Source of the DNA: Flagellimonas lutaonensis
GTDB taxonomy: Bacteria > Bacteroidota > Bacteroidia > Flavobacteriales > Flavobacteriaceae
Length of the DNA: 64,000 nt
NCBI RefSeq assembly: GCF_000963865.1
Contig: NZ_CP011071.1
Location: forward strand, 1,430,501 to 1,494,500
Direction of reading: 5' to 3'
Shown one piece after another: positions 33,870-42,961 of this stretch. The notes under the pieces are model-generated. The model was not told the DNA's origin. It saw only the letters and a list, made by a program, of their open reading frames with translations, and searched no databases. Each line of letters begins with the position of its first letter. Position 1 is the stretch's first letter. Made by a program: the position numbers and the translations under genes.

Positions 33870-34415
33870 ATGAAGATTTTAAAAACAATATTTGAAGAGT
33901 GCTACCTAATACAGCACGAAGTGTTCAAAGATGGACGCGGCACTTTTCAGGAGGCCTACAACAAAAAAGCATTTGAACACTTGACCGGCACCAAGGTAGA
34001 TTTTGTGCAAGACAACCTGTCAACCTCTAAAAAAGGGGTTTTGCGGGGTCTTCATTTTCAGAAAGAACCCCATGCCCAGGCCAAGTTGATACGGGTGGTG
34101 AAGGGCGAGGTGCTGGATGTTGTGGTCGATCTTAGAAAGAGCAGCAAAACCTTTGGCCAGCACTATAAGATGCGATTGAGTGCAGAAATGGGTACTTCAT
34201 TTTTTTTACCGAAAGGTATGGCACATGGTTTTCTAAGTCTTTCCGATGAGGTGATTTTCCACTACAAGTGCGATTCTTTCTATAACCCCAATGCAGAAAA
34301 TGGTATTGCTTTCAACGACCCGGATTTGGCCATTGATTGGGGGTGTCCAATAAACAAGCTCATGCTATCAGAAAAAGATAGGCGCTTGCCAACATTCAAT
34401 TCATTGAACTTATGA
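33870..34415 (+). CDS. rfbC: dTDP-4-dehydrorhamnose 3,5-epimerase
   Basis: 181 residues, cupin-fold epimerase. Catalytic His in RGLHFQKEPHAQAKL (about 60-74), DVVVDLRKSSKTFG and the FLPKGMAHGFLSLSD segment (about 114-128) are diagnostic; the second-half WGC-x-INKLMLSEKD tail is complete. Third step to dTDP-L-rhamnose. 10 bp after rfbA; overlaps rfbD by 4 bp. Confidence 0.95.
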   Translation: MKILKTIFEECYLIQHEVFKDGRGTFQEAYNKKAFEHLTGTKVDFVQDNLSTSKKGVLRGLHFQKEPHAQAKLIRVVKGEVLDVVVDLRKSSKTFGQHYKMRLSAEMGTSFFLPKGMAHGFLSLSDEVIFHYKCDSFYNPNAENGIAFNDPDLAIDWGCPINKLMLSEKDRRLPTFNSLNL

Positions 34416-35188
34416 AAAGAATATTGGTAACCGGTGCTGGAGGCCAACTTGGGCTTACCCTTCAAGAACTGGCCCCTAACTATCCAGAACTGAGTTTTGA
34501 TTTTAAGACAAGTGAAGAACTTGATATAACCAAGAAGGCAATGTTGGGCAAAACCATTAGTGATGACCAATACCACTACTGCATCAATTGTGCCGCATTC
34601 ACCAATGTGGAAGACGCGGAGAAGAATCCCCCCCAAGCCTTTGAGGTAAATGCAGAGGGGGTAAAGAACTTAGCGGAAACTTGCAAAAAAAACAAGGTGG
34701 TATTGATACATATCTCTACCGATTATGTTTTTGACGGAGAAAAAGACAGTCCCTATTTGCCCGGCGATAAACCCAACCCCATCAATGAATACGGCAGGTC
34801 AAAGCTACAAGGGGAAAGATATGTTCAAAAAATACTGGACCACTTCTATATTGTACGAACCTCATGGCTTTATAGTAAAAAACATGGCAAGAATTTTTAT
34901 CGGACCATTCTGGAAAAAGCTAAAAAAGGAGAAACCCTGAAAGTTACTGATACGCAAATTGGGTGTCCAACAAATACAATATCATTGACCAAATTCTTGT
35001 TTGAAGAATTGATAAAGAAAGAACCACCTTTTGGAATCTATCACTTTACTGATGGTGAAGCCATCTCTTGGTATGAGTTTGCGAAGCGAATTTTAAAGGA
35101 GCAGAGACTTGTAAACAGTTGTATAAAGGCGGGTCGAATAAGGGCAAATGTTTTAAGGCCAAAAAACTCAATTCTTGGTCAACGATAA
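34412..35188 (+). CDS. rfbD: dTDP-4-dehydrorhamnose reductase, C-terminus short
   Basis: 258 residues against about 285 for the family. N-terminal VTGAGGQLGLTLQE, catalytic HISTDYVFDGE and NEYGRSKLQGE (YxxxK) are intact, as is VRTSWLYS. The tail reaches the conserved RPKNSIL and then stops at 35188, before the usual final substrate-side helix. In another frame just beyond, W-S-T-I-K-E can be read, resembling the lost continuation, so a small indel near 35175 may have shortened the protein. Final step of dTDP-rhamnose synthesis; whether this version is fully active is uncertain. Confidence 0.9.
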   Translation: MKRILVTGAGGQLGLTLQELAPNYPELSFDFKTSEELDITKKAMLGKTISDDQYHYCINCAAFTNVEDAEKNPPQAFEVNAEGVKNLAETCKKNKVVLIHISTDYVFDGEKDSPYLPGDKPNPINEYGRSKLQGERYVQKILDHFYIVRTSWLYSKKHGKNFYRTILEKAKKGETLKVTDTQIGCPTNTISLTKFLFEELIKKEPPFGIYHFTDGEAISWYEFAKRILKEQRLVNSCIKAGRIRANVLRPKNSILGQR

Positions 35189-35311
35189 AAGAAATAGCAT
35201 TTTGCAGGTAAAAATCTTTATTGCGTCTGTTGAGTGCTTTGATTCTTATAGGGCAGATTAAGATTTCAGAGATTCTAAACAAAACTGCACATGACTTTAT
35301 AGGTGAATTTT

Positions 35312-36565
35312 ATGGGAAATAAATTTGGCAGACTTCTTTCTAATTTTTCATCCTTGAGCGGGGTTCAATTTGCCAATCTCATTCTGCCCTTTGTTTATTT
35401 ACCCTATGTGGCAAGAGTTTTGGGCATCGAGAACTTTGGTATTGCCGATTACGCGCTTAGCTTTTCAGTATATTTCAATTCATTGGTAAGCTATGGGTTC
35501 GATTATTCAGCTTCAAAAGCCATAAGCCAGGCCTCCAATAATGAAGATCGCAACAATATTTTCAATAAGGTTATAAACACCAAATTATTTCTTTTTATAG
35601 TCTTTGGGGCAATCTATTTCTTTCTTGTGCAAGTAGTGCCTTCTTTTAAGGCTGAGTCAAAAGTATTTCACTTAGCCTTCATAGGGTGTACTGCAAGCCT
35701 TTTAAGCCCTTGGTTTTTTCTTCAGGGTGTAGAAAGGATAAAGCTGATAGCCAAAATCAACTTTGTGGTGAAATTGCTGGCCACAGGCATAGTTTTTCTG
35801 CTGATTAAGAAACCAGAGGATTATCCTATGCTCGTTATAGTAAACACACTTCCGCAGTTGGTCTTGAGTATTTTTATAATGTACTGGATTGTAGCTACAT
35901 ACAAATTCAAACTTAAGCGCGCATCCTTAAAATCAATTATAAGGGCATTAAAAAAGAATTTTTACATTTTTGGAAATGAGTTCTCAACATTGGTCTTGGT
36001 AAATTCTATACTGTTGGTCATGGGTTTTGTGGTCTCAAAAAAAGAATTAGGGGCATATACTTCGGCATACAGAATTATCTCAAGTATGCAACTACTACTG
36101 GTTGCACCATTTGTGAAGAGTGGACTGCCATTTTTTTCGAAGCTGTATAGTAATAGCCGGCAAATGTTTTATCGTGACTTGAAGAAAGTGGGAAGTATTT
36201 ATTGTATTACCGTTTTTTTATGCTGCACGCTGGTATTTGTCTTTTCTAAAGAAATTGTTTTTATACTCTTTGGCAAAAGTTATTTTCAAGCGTACTACAT
36301 TTTACGTATTATGTGCTATACACCCTTTTTTCTTTCTATATCAGCGGTGTATGGATGGATAGGGATACATATACTTGGTGCTGAAAACAGGCTTTTTCTT
36401 ACAACAACTTCTATCGGCACTTTAGGGATATTGGGGGCTATTCTATTTAGAAATCATTTGAATGTCAGCCATTTTGCCTTTATTAGAATTTCTACTGAGT
36501 TGTGCATCAGTTTGATGGTTTCACTTATATTTTTCAATCTGGCTAAGCGAAGGAAGAAACAATGA
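35312..36565 (+). CDS. wzx: Wzx-type oligosaccharide flippase
   Basis: 417 residues from the ATG at 35312 (a GTG three codons upstream, at 35303, also possible). About 12 membrane helices, of the MOP/polysaccharide-transporter superfamily: opening SGVQFANLILPFVYLPYVARVLG, then NFGIADYALSF, typical of Wzx. Moves the lipid-linked repeat unit across the cytoplasmic membrane. From here on the locus is visibly more A+T-rich than the housekeeping genes, common for exchangeable polysaccharide genes. Overlaps the next gene by 4 bp. Confidence 0.9.
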   Translation: MGNKFGRLLSNFSSLSGVQFANLILPFVYLPYVARVLGIENFGIADYALSFSVYFNSLVSYGFDYSASKAISQASNNEDRNNIFNKVINTKLFLFIVFGAIYFFLVQVVPSFKAESKVFHLAFIGCTASLLSPWFFLQGVERIKLIAKINFVVKLLATGIVFLLIKKPEDYPMLVIVNTLPQLVLSIFIMYWIVATYKFKLKRASLKSIIRALKKNFYIFGNEFSTLVLVNSILLVMGFVVSKKELGAYTSAYRIISSMQLLLVAPFVKSGLPFFSKLYSNSRQMFYRDLKKVGSIYCITVFLCCTLVFVFSKEIVFILFGKSYFQAYYILRIMCYTPFFLSISAVYGWIGIHILGAENRLFLTTTSIGTLGILGAILFRNHLNVSHFAFIRISTELCISLMVSLIFFNLAKRRKKQ

Positions 36566-37773
36566 AGACACTTTTCAGAATACTTATAGCATTTTATGTT
36601 TTGTCAATCTTCTTTCTTGAAATTAGTCTTGTTCCAAACAGGATATTTTTAGTATTGGTCGTTCTTGCTTCTTTTTTGGCAAAAAGAAGGGCAAATTCAT
36701 GGAACATAAAATATCAGGGAACAATTCCTCTAATCTTCTTTATAGTACCGAGTATATTTTTATTGTTTCAACAATGCGCTTCAAATTTCGTGCTGTTGAA
36801 TTCCATAATACCACTTTTCTTCATTATATACTATCTCAACATTGGGGAATCGATAGAATTACGTAGATGGATTTACGACAATCTGGTGTACTCTGTTATT
36901 GTTGTTTTTTTTGTTTCATTGCTTGGTTCAGCATACGCGGTAGTTGAAACTGCCAAATCTGGGGTTACACCAGAGGGATATTACTGGTGGAACGAGTTCA
37001 CTCACAAAGGATTGATGTCAACCCTTAAGGTGCACCCTACTTATATGGCAATGTTTATTTTAAGCGCTATTTGTGCAACAATCGAAAAAATAAGATTGAA
37101 AGAGAGAGGAAGAGCGATTCTGCTCGACTCGTCTGTTCTTTTCGTTCTTGTCCTGTTTTTGTTCTTGGTAAGCGCAAAAATCAGCTATTTGGCTTTGTTG
37201 TTCATACTGCTATTTGCGATTTCACAATATTTCCTTTCAGGTAGAAAAACAAAGGCTCTTCTGTTACTGCTCCTAATCATTTCTATAGGAATGATGGCTT
37301 GGAACTTTTTCCCCTCGATTGGCGATAGGGTGAAATCTGATTTAAGAGATTTCAAAGAGGCGGAATATCAGATAAAAAACAAAAGTAAAGCCTCGGAAAG
37401 AATATTCATCTGGAAAGCTTGTCTAGAATACCTCAGCAATAATCCTATGGGGAGCTTCTGCAGTGATGAAAAAGAGCTGGTTTCGAAATATTTCGAAGGG
37501 AATTTCCAAGGAGAGCCAAAAAACGCGCACAACAATTTTTTGGAATACTCTTTAATGTATGGGGTAATAGGAGGATTGATATTGATTGCTTTCGTCATAT
37601 ATGCCTTCTATCTAAGCTTTCGGTTCAAGCAAAATATGCTGTTTTATGAAGCCATGGTGTTTTTTGTAATTTCGCTAACCGAGAGCACACTGGTTAGAGA
37701 GCTGGGGGTTATTCATTTTGCTGTTTTTCTGCAGATGCACCTAGTTCAAAACTCTCTTAAATTAAACAGGTAG
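36562..37773 (+). CDS. O-antigen ligase/polymerase (Wzy_C-like) membrane protein
   Basis: 403 residues, about 10-11 membrane helices. A long periplasmic loop (about 255-325) contains SERIFIWKACLEYLSNNPMG and NAHNNFLEYSLMYGVIGG; the pattern R-x-x-W-x-x-x-L followed by H-N-x-x-L is the Wzy_C/WaaL signature (PF04932). It either polymerises the repeat unit or ligates glycan to a lipid. Overlaps the flippase gene by 4 bp. Confidence 0.85.
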   Translation: MKTLFRILIAFYVLSIFFLEISLVPNRIFLVLVVLASFLAKRRANSWNIKYQGTIPLIFFIVPSIFLLFQQCASNFVLLNSIIPLFFIIYYLNIGESIELRRWIYDNLVYSVIVVFFVSLLGSAYAVVETAKSGVTPEGYYWWNEFTHKGLMSTLKVHPTYMAMFILSAICATIEKIRLKERGRAILLDSSVLFVLVLFLFLVSAKISYLALLFILLFAISQYFLSGRKTKALLLLLLIISIGMMAWNFFPSIGDRVKSDLRDFKEAEYQIKNKSKASERIFIWKACLEYLSNNPMGSFCSDEKELVSKYFEGNFQGEPKNAHNNFLEYSLMYGVIGGLILIAFVIYAFYLSFRFKQNMLFYEAMVFFVISLTESTLVRELGVIHFAVFLQMHLVQNSLKLNR

Positions 37774-37777
37774 TAAT

Positions 37778-38980
37778 TTGTTCGAACTTTTTGAAACGGA
37801 TTTTGTCGGAATTGTACTGTTTGGCATGTATTTGCCAATATTGGTGATAATTCACATCTTTTTGCTGGGCAAGAACCTAAGATCTCAAACTACGATCTTG
37901 CTTACCATCTTGTCGTATTTGGTTCCAGTATCGTTCTTTGTTTTGAATCTTATGCTGAAGCTCAAACCTTTTGCCCCTGATAATTATATCTATGCTGAGA
38001 TTATTAGAGATTGGTCGTACTACGATAAATACTCCCTCGGTGTGATGGGATATTCCATCATCAATTGGATACCTATTTCTCTTTCCTTTGGGAAACCAAT
38101 TATTTTTGTATTGTTCAACATTCATTTCTACAATCTTTCTTTTTTGTTCATTTTCAGGTCTTTTCGATATCTGGCGCAATCAAAAGGGCTAGAAATAGAA
38201 AAACGGGAGTATCAGGTTCTGCTGTGCCTAATCTTGTTTTATCCGGTGGGTCTTATCCATGCGGCGAGCTTGCTTAGAGAACCATCTCTTCTGTTGTTCT
38301 TTTCGATTAGCTTGATATATGTGGTCAAATTGAACATTTCAAAAATCAATACTGTAGACACATTATTATTAGCTTTGTTTGCCTTTTGCACACTTATTAT
38401 TCGACCAATTAGCGGCTTCACATTGTTGTGTCTGGCCTTTTTGGCATACGGAATGAGAAAGGGGCTCTTCACCGTTTTCAACTTTTTAAAGTTTGCGGTT
38501 GCTGGGGCCATATTTGTATTATTGTTTCAAGAATTGGTTTTAATAATCTACAATTTGGAATTCAATATTGATTGGCTATCCAAATTCAGGGAGGATCATG
38601 TTTTGGAGTATGGTGTTGAAGGATACGATGTGAAAAGCTGGGATGGTTTGCTTTTTAGTATAAAAAACATTCTACTGCTATTTTTCCAGTATTTGCTCTC
38701 GCCCTTACCCATTCTTGTCGAAAATCACATTACTTTCTCGAAGTTCATACCTTTCTTAGACTCGATCTATGTTTTCTTGTTAACACTTCCAATGATTCTG
38801 ACAAAGCACAAGAAAACACTTTTGTTCTGGTTATTGGCGGTAATAATAGTAGTGCTTATGGCAAGCTTATTCGAGACAAATATTTCAGGGGCATTCAGGC
38901 ATAGGATGAATGGGGTGCTAATGCTTATTCCTATGGCAGCTTTCTTTATCTCAAAAAGTAAAATTTTGAGAAATGCATAG
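37778..38980 (+). CDS. Second polytopic polymerase-like membrane protein (EpsG/Wzy-like)
   Basis: 400 residues, about 11 membrane helices, starting at a TTG (37778) because no ATG occurs before codon 17. The segment FYPVGLIHAASLLREPSLLLFFSISLI and the C-terminal FRHRMNGVLMLIPM resemble EpsG/Wzy-type polymerases, but similarity is topological more than motif-based. It follows the other polymerase-like gene by 4 bp and overlaps the glycosyltransferase behind it by 8 bp, so it belongs to the same transcript. One of the two probably polymerises and the other ligates. Confidence 0.7.
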   Translation: MFELFETDFVGIVLFGMYLPILVIIHIFLLGKNLRSQTTILLTILSYLVPVSFFVLNLMLKLKPFAPDNYIYAEIIRDWSYYDKYSLGVMGYSIINWIPISLSFGKPIIFVLFNIHFYNLSFLFIFRSFRYLAQSKGLEIEKREYQVLLCLILFYPVGLIHAASLLREPSLLLFFSISLIYVVKLNISKINTVDTLLLALFAFCTLIIRPISGFTLLCLAFLAYGMRKGLFTVFNFLKFAVAGAIFVLLFQELVLIIYNLEFNIDWLSKFREDHVLEYGVEGYDVKSWDGLLFSIKNILLLFFQYLLSPLPILVENHITFSKFIPFLDSIYVFLLTLPMILTKHKKTLLFWLLAVIIVVLMASLFETNISGAFRHRMNGVLMLIPMAAFFISKSKILRNA

Positions 38981-39773
38981 AATAACAATTTTGGTTTCTA
39001 CAGCTGACAGAAGAGTAATTAAGAATGCCGATCTTCTCAATACCCGACTGCATGATAATTTCAGAATGGTCATTTTGAACCAAATGATTGAAGATTCTGA
39101 ACCATTGACTATTTCAAAGAAATTTTGCACTGTAATCAATTCAAAAACAAAGGGGCTTTCAAAAAGTAGAAATCTGGCGTTTGCGCAAGTTGAAAAAGGT
39201 ATTGGTGTAATCGCTGATGATGATGTAAGATATTTGGAATCTACTGAAGATACAATTAGGAAGGCGTTTAAAGATTTTCCGTCTTGTCAAATCTTCACAT
39301 TTAAGATAGTGACCCCTGAAGGTAAAGATTTCAAAAGGTATGCAGACCAAACTTTTGTTCACAACCGAAAATCTATTCTTAAGGTAAGCTCGATTTCGAT
39401 GGCGGTGAATGTCAAAATTATTAAAGATGTTGACCTGTCTTTTGACGAAAGGTTTGGTCTGGGATCTATTTATCCCACGGGCGAAGAGAACATATATTTG
39501 AATGATGCCCTGAAACGCGGTATATCAGCTCGCTTTATTCCAAAGCCAATTGTTGTTCACGAGCCTATGAGCTCGGGTAAAACACTGAGTCCTAAAATTT
39601 TATGGGCAAAAGGGGCGATGTTCAGAAGGCTATACGGGGTAAAAGGCTTAGCTGTTGTGGTATTTTTTCTTTTTCTTAAAAGAAAAGAACTACAAAAAAA
39701 GGGCACGAACTTTACCGAGGCCTATCGATTATCGATAGAAGGGTTTAGGTCATTAAAGCAATATGAACGATGA
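38973..39773 (+). CDS. Glycosyltransferase, atypical GT2-like
   Basis: 266 residues. GT-A-like fold inferred from KGLSKSRNLAFAQVEKGIGVIADDDVRY (about 54-82), whose DDD is the metal/sugar-nucleotide motif; further on FDERFGLGSIYPTGEENIYLND corresponds to the acceptor-side (ED) region of family 2 enzymes. The N-terminus is unusual in beginning ITILVSTADRR, like a subset that acts on capsule repeats. Sugar specificity unknown. Overlaps both neighbours by a few bases. Confidence 0.78.
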   Translation: MHRITILVSTADRRVIKNADLLNTRLHDNFRMVILNQMIEDSEPLTISKKFCTVINSKTKGLSKSRNLAFAQVEKGIGVIADDDVRYLESTEDTIRKAFKDFPSCQIFTFKIVTPEGKDFKRYADQTFVHNRKSILKVSSISMAVNVKIIKDVDLSFDERFGLGSIYPTGEENIYLNDALKRGISARFIPKPIVVHEPMSSGKTLSPKILWAKGAMFRRLYGVKGLAVVVFFLFLKRKELQKKGTNFTEAYRLSIEGFRSLKQYER

Positions 39774-40534
39774 AAGCAGATGTGGCGACAGACAATATGG
39801 TTTCGATAATCACCCCAATTTTCAATTCTGAAAAATACATTGAACAGTGCATTGCCTCGGTGATCAAACAAACACACACCAATTGGGAACACCTTGTTAT
39901 CGATGATTGTTCATCCGATAGTGGGCCGCTCAAGGTTAAAGAGACAGCAAAAAACGAAAAAAGACTGAAGTATATAAGGCTCACAAAAAATTCAGGGGCT
40001 GGAATTGCGCGAAATAAAGGAATTTCATTGGCTAGAGGGAAATACGTAGCTTTTTTGGATAGTGATGATATTTGGCACCCTGAAAAATTGGAAAAACAGT
40101 TGAAATTTATGATTGATAACGATTATTGTTTTACGTTTACCTCTTATGGTTTCATTGATGTGCAAGGCAAAAAAATAGAAGGTGAAATGAGGGCAAAGCA
40201 TACGGTAACATATCAAAAAGCGCTATATAAAAACCCAATAGGATGCCTTACTGCTGTGTATAATGTCGAAAAACTTGGTAAGGTTTTTATGCCAGAGATT
40301 AGAAAAAGACAAGATTTTGCGCTTTGGCTAAAACTTTTGAAAAAAACCAATGCCTATGGATTGCAGGAGTGTTTGGCTTTTTACAGAAAAGGCAATGAAT
40401 CAATTTCGTCAAATAAACTAAAATTAATCCCTTATGAATGGAAAATATACCGGAAAGAAGAGGGATTATCTTTTTTCGAGAGTTTGTTCTATCTTATAAC
40501 TGCCTCTATACTGAAGCTAAAGAGTTATTTTTAA
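39770..40534 (+). CDS. Family 2 glycosyltransferase
   Basis: 254 residues; the start may be the ATG at 39770 or the Met at codon 10 (MVSIITPIFNSEKYIEQ). GT-A signature motifs: VIDDCSSDSG (about 44-53), AGIARNKGISLARGKYVAFLDSDDIWHPEKL with the DxD, and the RQDFALWLKLLKK acceptor motif. Adds a sugar to the lipid-linked repeat unit. Sugar unknown. Confidence 0.9.
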   Translation: MKADVATDNMVSIITPIFNSEKYIEQCIASVIKQTHTNWEHLVIDDCSSDSGPLKVKETAKNEKRLKYIRLTKNSGAGIARNKGISLARGKYVAFLDSDDIWHPEKLEKQLKFMIDNDYCFTFTSYGFIDVQGKKIEGEMRAKHTVTYQKALYKNPIGCLTAVYNVEKLGKVFMPEIRKRQDFALWLKLLKKTNAYGLQECLAFYRKGNESISSNKLKLIPYEWKIYRKEEGLSFFESLFYLITASILKLKSYF

Positions 40535-40555
40535 TTTTTGTCAACTGTTGCTAAG

Positions 40556-41923
40556 ATGCCAAGACCCTCAATACTTAATTCAATAGAGAGAAAGTTTATT
40601 CTCTTGGTGGGAGACCTCTTGATCATTTCGGCTTCACTCAATCTTTTAATCAACCATGCCATAGATAAAGAGTTTGTTTCAACAACGCTTAAAGTTTTCG
40701 TTTTTGCTTTTGGTATACTTGTGTTCTTGGGGCTTTCGTACATACTAGATTTCTATAACTTGGAAAAAGTTGCCAAAAGAAGATATATAGTGTCGCTGTC
40801 CATATTTATTGCGGCTTTCTACGTTTTTCTTGTTTTTATTTTTGCTGTTTTTTTCTTTGACGTGAGCTTTTGGCGCATACCCCTTCTTTCTTTTCTTCTT
40901 TTAACGCCAATTGAAGTTGGATTGTGGCGATTGTTCTTTGGGAATATGTTCAGAATCATTCCAACCACAAAAAATGTCCTATACATTTATGACAAGTTTT
41001 CCGCCGATTCAGTGAAGAATGAAACTAATGCTATCAATGGGTATGATATCAACACCTTCTACAAGGTTAGGCTTACCTACTCAATTGATCATAACACTCT
41101 GGTAAACAAAAGTTTTTTCTTGTCTGCAGCCGAAAAGATAGATACCATAATCGTTAATATTAAGGACTACGAAAGACTGACTAAAGATTTAGAGAATATG
41201 ATTGTAAGCTCCATTCTTAATGGAAAGGAGGTTATTTCTTATATGTCATTCTATGAAAGTACTTATGAGGCCTTGCCTTTAACCTCTCACAATGAAAGCT
41301 ACTATGAAATATTGCAGTTGAGAAATAGAAAAATAAGATACTTGCAGACGATATTTACCTTTTGCATAAACTTTGTACTTTCTGTATTTGTGGGAACCAT
41401 ATTCTTATTGGTTACTCCATTCGTTTGGTTTTGCAATCTGTTTTTCAACAGGGGGCCACTTTTTTATACCCAAAAACGGGTCGGCAAGTATGGTAAAGAA
41501 TTCAAAATATACAAATTTAGGTCTATGGTGGTCGATGCCGAGAAAAGTGGAGCAAAAATGGCCTCAAAGAACGACATGAGGGTTACGCCATTTGGGAAAG
41601 TACTTAGAATGTTTAGAATAGACGAAATACCTCAAATAATATCCGTGATAAAGGGCAATATGCAGTTTATAGGGCCCCGTCCTGAGCGTAAAATTTTTGT
41701 AGATGAATTAAATCAGATAACCCCGTTCTATAATGTAAGGCACATTATTAAACCAGGAATTACTGGTTGGGCTCAAGTGAAGTTTAAATATGGAGAAAAT
41801 TTGGATGATTCGATAAAAAAGCTTGAATATGACCTATACTATATCAAGAATAGGTCAATAACTTTGGATTTAAGGATTATTTTTAAAACAATTACAACTG
41901 TCTTATTTTCGCGTGGAGTATGA
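40556..41923 (+). CDS. Undecaprenyl-phosphate sugar-1-phosphate transferase (priming enzyme)
   Basis: 455 residues from the ATG at 40556 (TTG at 40538 possible). Four or five N-terminal membrane helices and a degenerate Rossmann-like middle, then the bacterial sugar-transferase domain PF02397: [20 protein letters not shown] (about 297-316), [12 protein letters not shown] and [12 protein letters not shown], ending in [13 protein letters not shown]. Starts the repeat unit by moving a sugar phosphate onto undecaprenyl phosphate. Four-base overlap with the following epimerase-type gene. Confidence 0.9.
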   Translation: MPRPSILNSIERKFILLVGDLLIISASLNLLINHAIDKEFVSTTLKVFVFAFGILVFLGLSYILDFYNLEKVAKRRYIVSLSIFIAAFYVFLVFIFAVFFFDVSFWRIPLLSFLLLTPIEVGLWRLFFGNMFRIIPTTKNVLYIYDKFSADSVKNETNAINGYDINTFYKVRLTYSIDHNTLVNKSFFLSAAEKIDTIIVNIKDYERLTKDLENMIVSSILNGKEVISYMSFYESTYEALPLTSHNESYYEILQLRNRKIRYLQTIFTFCINFVLSVFVGTIFLLVTPFVWFCNLFFNRGPLFYTQKRVGKYGKEFKIYKFRSMVVDAEKSGAKMASKNDMRVTPFGKVLRMFRIDEIPQIISVIKGNMQFIGPRPERKIFVDELNQITPFYNVRHIIKPGITGWAQVKFKYGENLDDSIKKLEYDLYYIKNRSITLDLRIIFKTITTVLFSRGV

Positions 41924-42906
41924 AACAAACCCTCATCACCGGTGCAGCAGGCTTTTTGGGATCCCATCTTTGCGATAGATTCATCGCTGAAGGGCACCAT
42001 GTCATCGCAATGGACAACCTAATAACAGGTGACCTCAAAAATATTGAACACCTTTTTCAATTAAAACAGTTTGAGTTTTATCACCACGATGTTACGAAGT
42101 TCGTACATGTTCCCGGTAAACTTGACTACATTCTCCATTTTGCTTCTCCGGCAAGCCCAATCGACTATTTAAAAATACCCATCCAGACCTTAAAGGTTGG
42201 TGCATTGGGCACTCACAACTTGTTAGGATTGGCCAAAGAAAAAGGGGCACGTTTTATGATAGCTTCTACCTCCGAGGTATATGGAGACCCTCTAGTGCAT
42301 CCACAAACGGAAGAATATTATGGCAATGTGAATACCATTGGCCCCAGAGGGGTCTACGATGAGGCAAAACGGTTTCAAGAGTCCATTACAATGGCCTACC
42401 ATCGCTTTCATGGCTTAGATACTAGAATTGTAAGAATCTTTAATACGTATGGCCCAAGAATGCGTCTGAACGATGGTAGGGTCATTCCCGCATTTATGGG
42501 ACAGGCTTTGCGGGGCGAAGATTTGACCGTATTTGGCGATGGCTCCCAAACCCGTTCATTTTGCTATGTTGATGATGAGATTGAAGGCATTTATCGGCTC
42601 TTGATGAGCGACTATACCCTGCCAATGAACATTGGCAATCCACATGAAATAACCATCAAGGAGTTTGCTGAAGAAATCATTAAGCTGACAGGGACAGATC
42701 AAAAAATTGTCTATAAGCCACTGCCAAAAGATGATCCCATGCAGCGCCAGCCTGATATCACAAAGGCTAAAGAGATTTTGGGATGGGAGCCGAAAGTAGG
42801 TCGCGAAGAGGGAATGAAAAAAACATTTGAATATTTCAAGACCCTTTCAAAGGAAGAGTTGGAGCGGACCGAACATCGCGATTTTTCAGATCACAACAGA
42901 AAATAG
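41920..42906 (+). CDS. UDP-glucuronate decarboxylase-type SDR (UDP-xylose synthase)
   Basis: 328 residues. [14 protein letters not shown] at 7-20 (NAD), [25 protein letters not shown] and the catalytic YDEAKRFQE (YxxxK); [17 protein letters not shown] and the Gly-rich middle ([15 protein letters not shown]) are characteristic of UXS enzymes. Converts UDP-glucuronate to UDP-xylose, or supplies the related keto-sugar. No UDP-glucose dehydrogenase gene is in the window, so UDP-GlcA must come from elsewhere. Last gene of the polysaccharide locus; purD has its own promoter. Confidence 0.88.
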   Translation: MKQTLITGAAGFLGSHLCDRFIAEGHHVIAMDNLITGDLKNIEHLFQLKQFEFYHHDVTKFVHVPGKLDYILHFASPASPIDYLKIPIQTLKVGALGTHNLLGLAKEKGARFMIASTSEVYGDPLVHPQTEEYYGNVNTIGPRGVYDEAKRFQESITMAYHRFHGLDTRIVRIFNTYGPRMRLNDGRVIPAFMGQALRGEDLTVFGDGSQTRSFCYVDDEIEGIYRLLMSDYTLPMNIGNPHEITIKEFAEEIIKLTGTDQKIVYKPLPKDDPMQRQPDITKAKEILGWEPKVGREEGMKKTFEYFKTLSKEELERTEHRDFSDHNRK

Positions 42907-42938
42907 CAAACTTTCTGCTTAGTAAGCATTTGAAATTT

Positions 42939-42946
42939 TACTTTTG
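42939..42946 (+). promoter_or_regulatory. -7 promoter element of purD
   Basis: TACTTTTG, 15 bp before the ATG at 42962; rules out the upstream ATG at 42944. Confidence 0.6.
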
Positions 42947-42961
42947 CCCAAACATCAGCTT

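Noticed and set aside
30972-42906. Polysaccharide locus as a complete recent genomic island
   Set aside because: A+T-rich genes suggest exchange, but there are no integrase, tRNA target or direct repeats at the edges, and the outer genes (rfb, UXS) are closer in composition to the chromosome.
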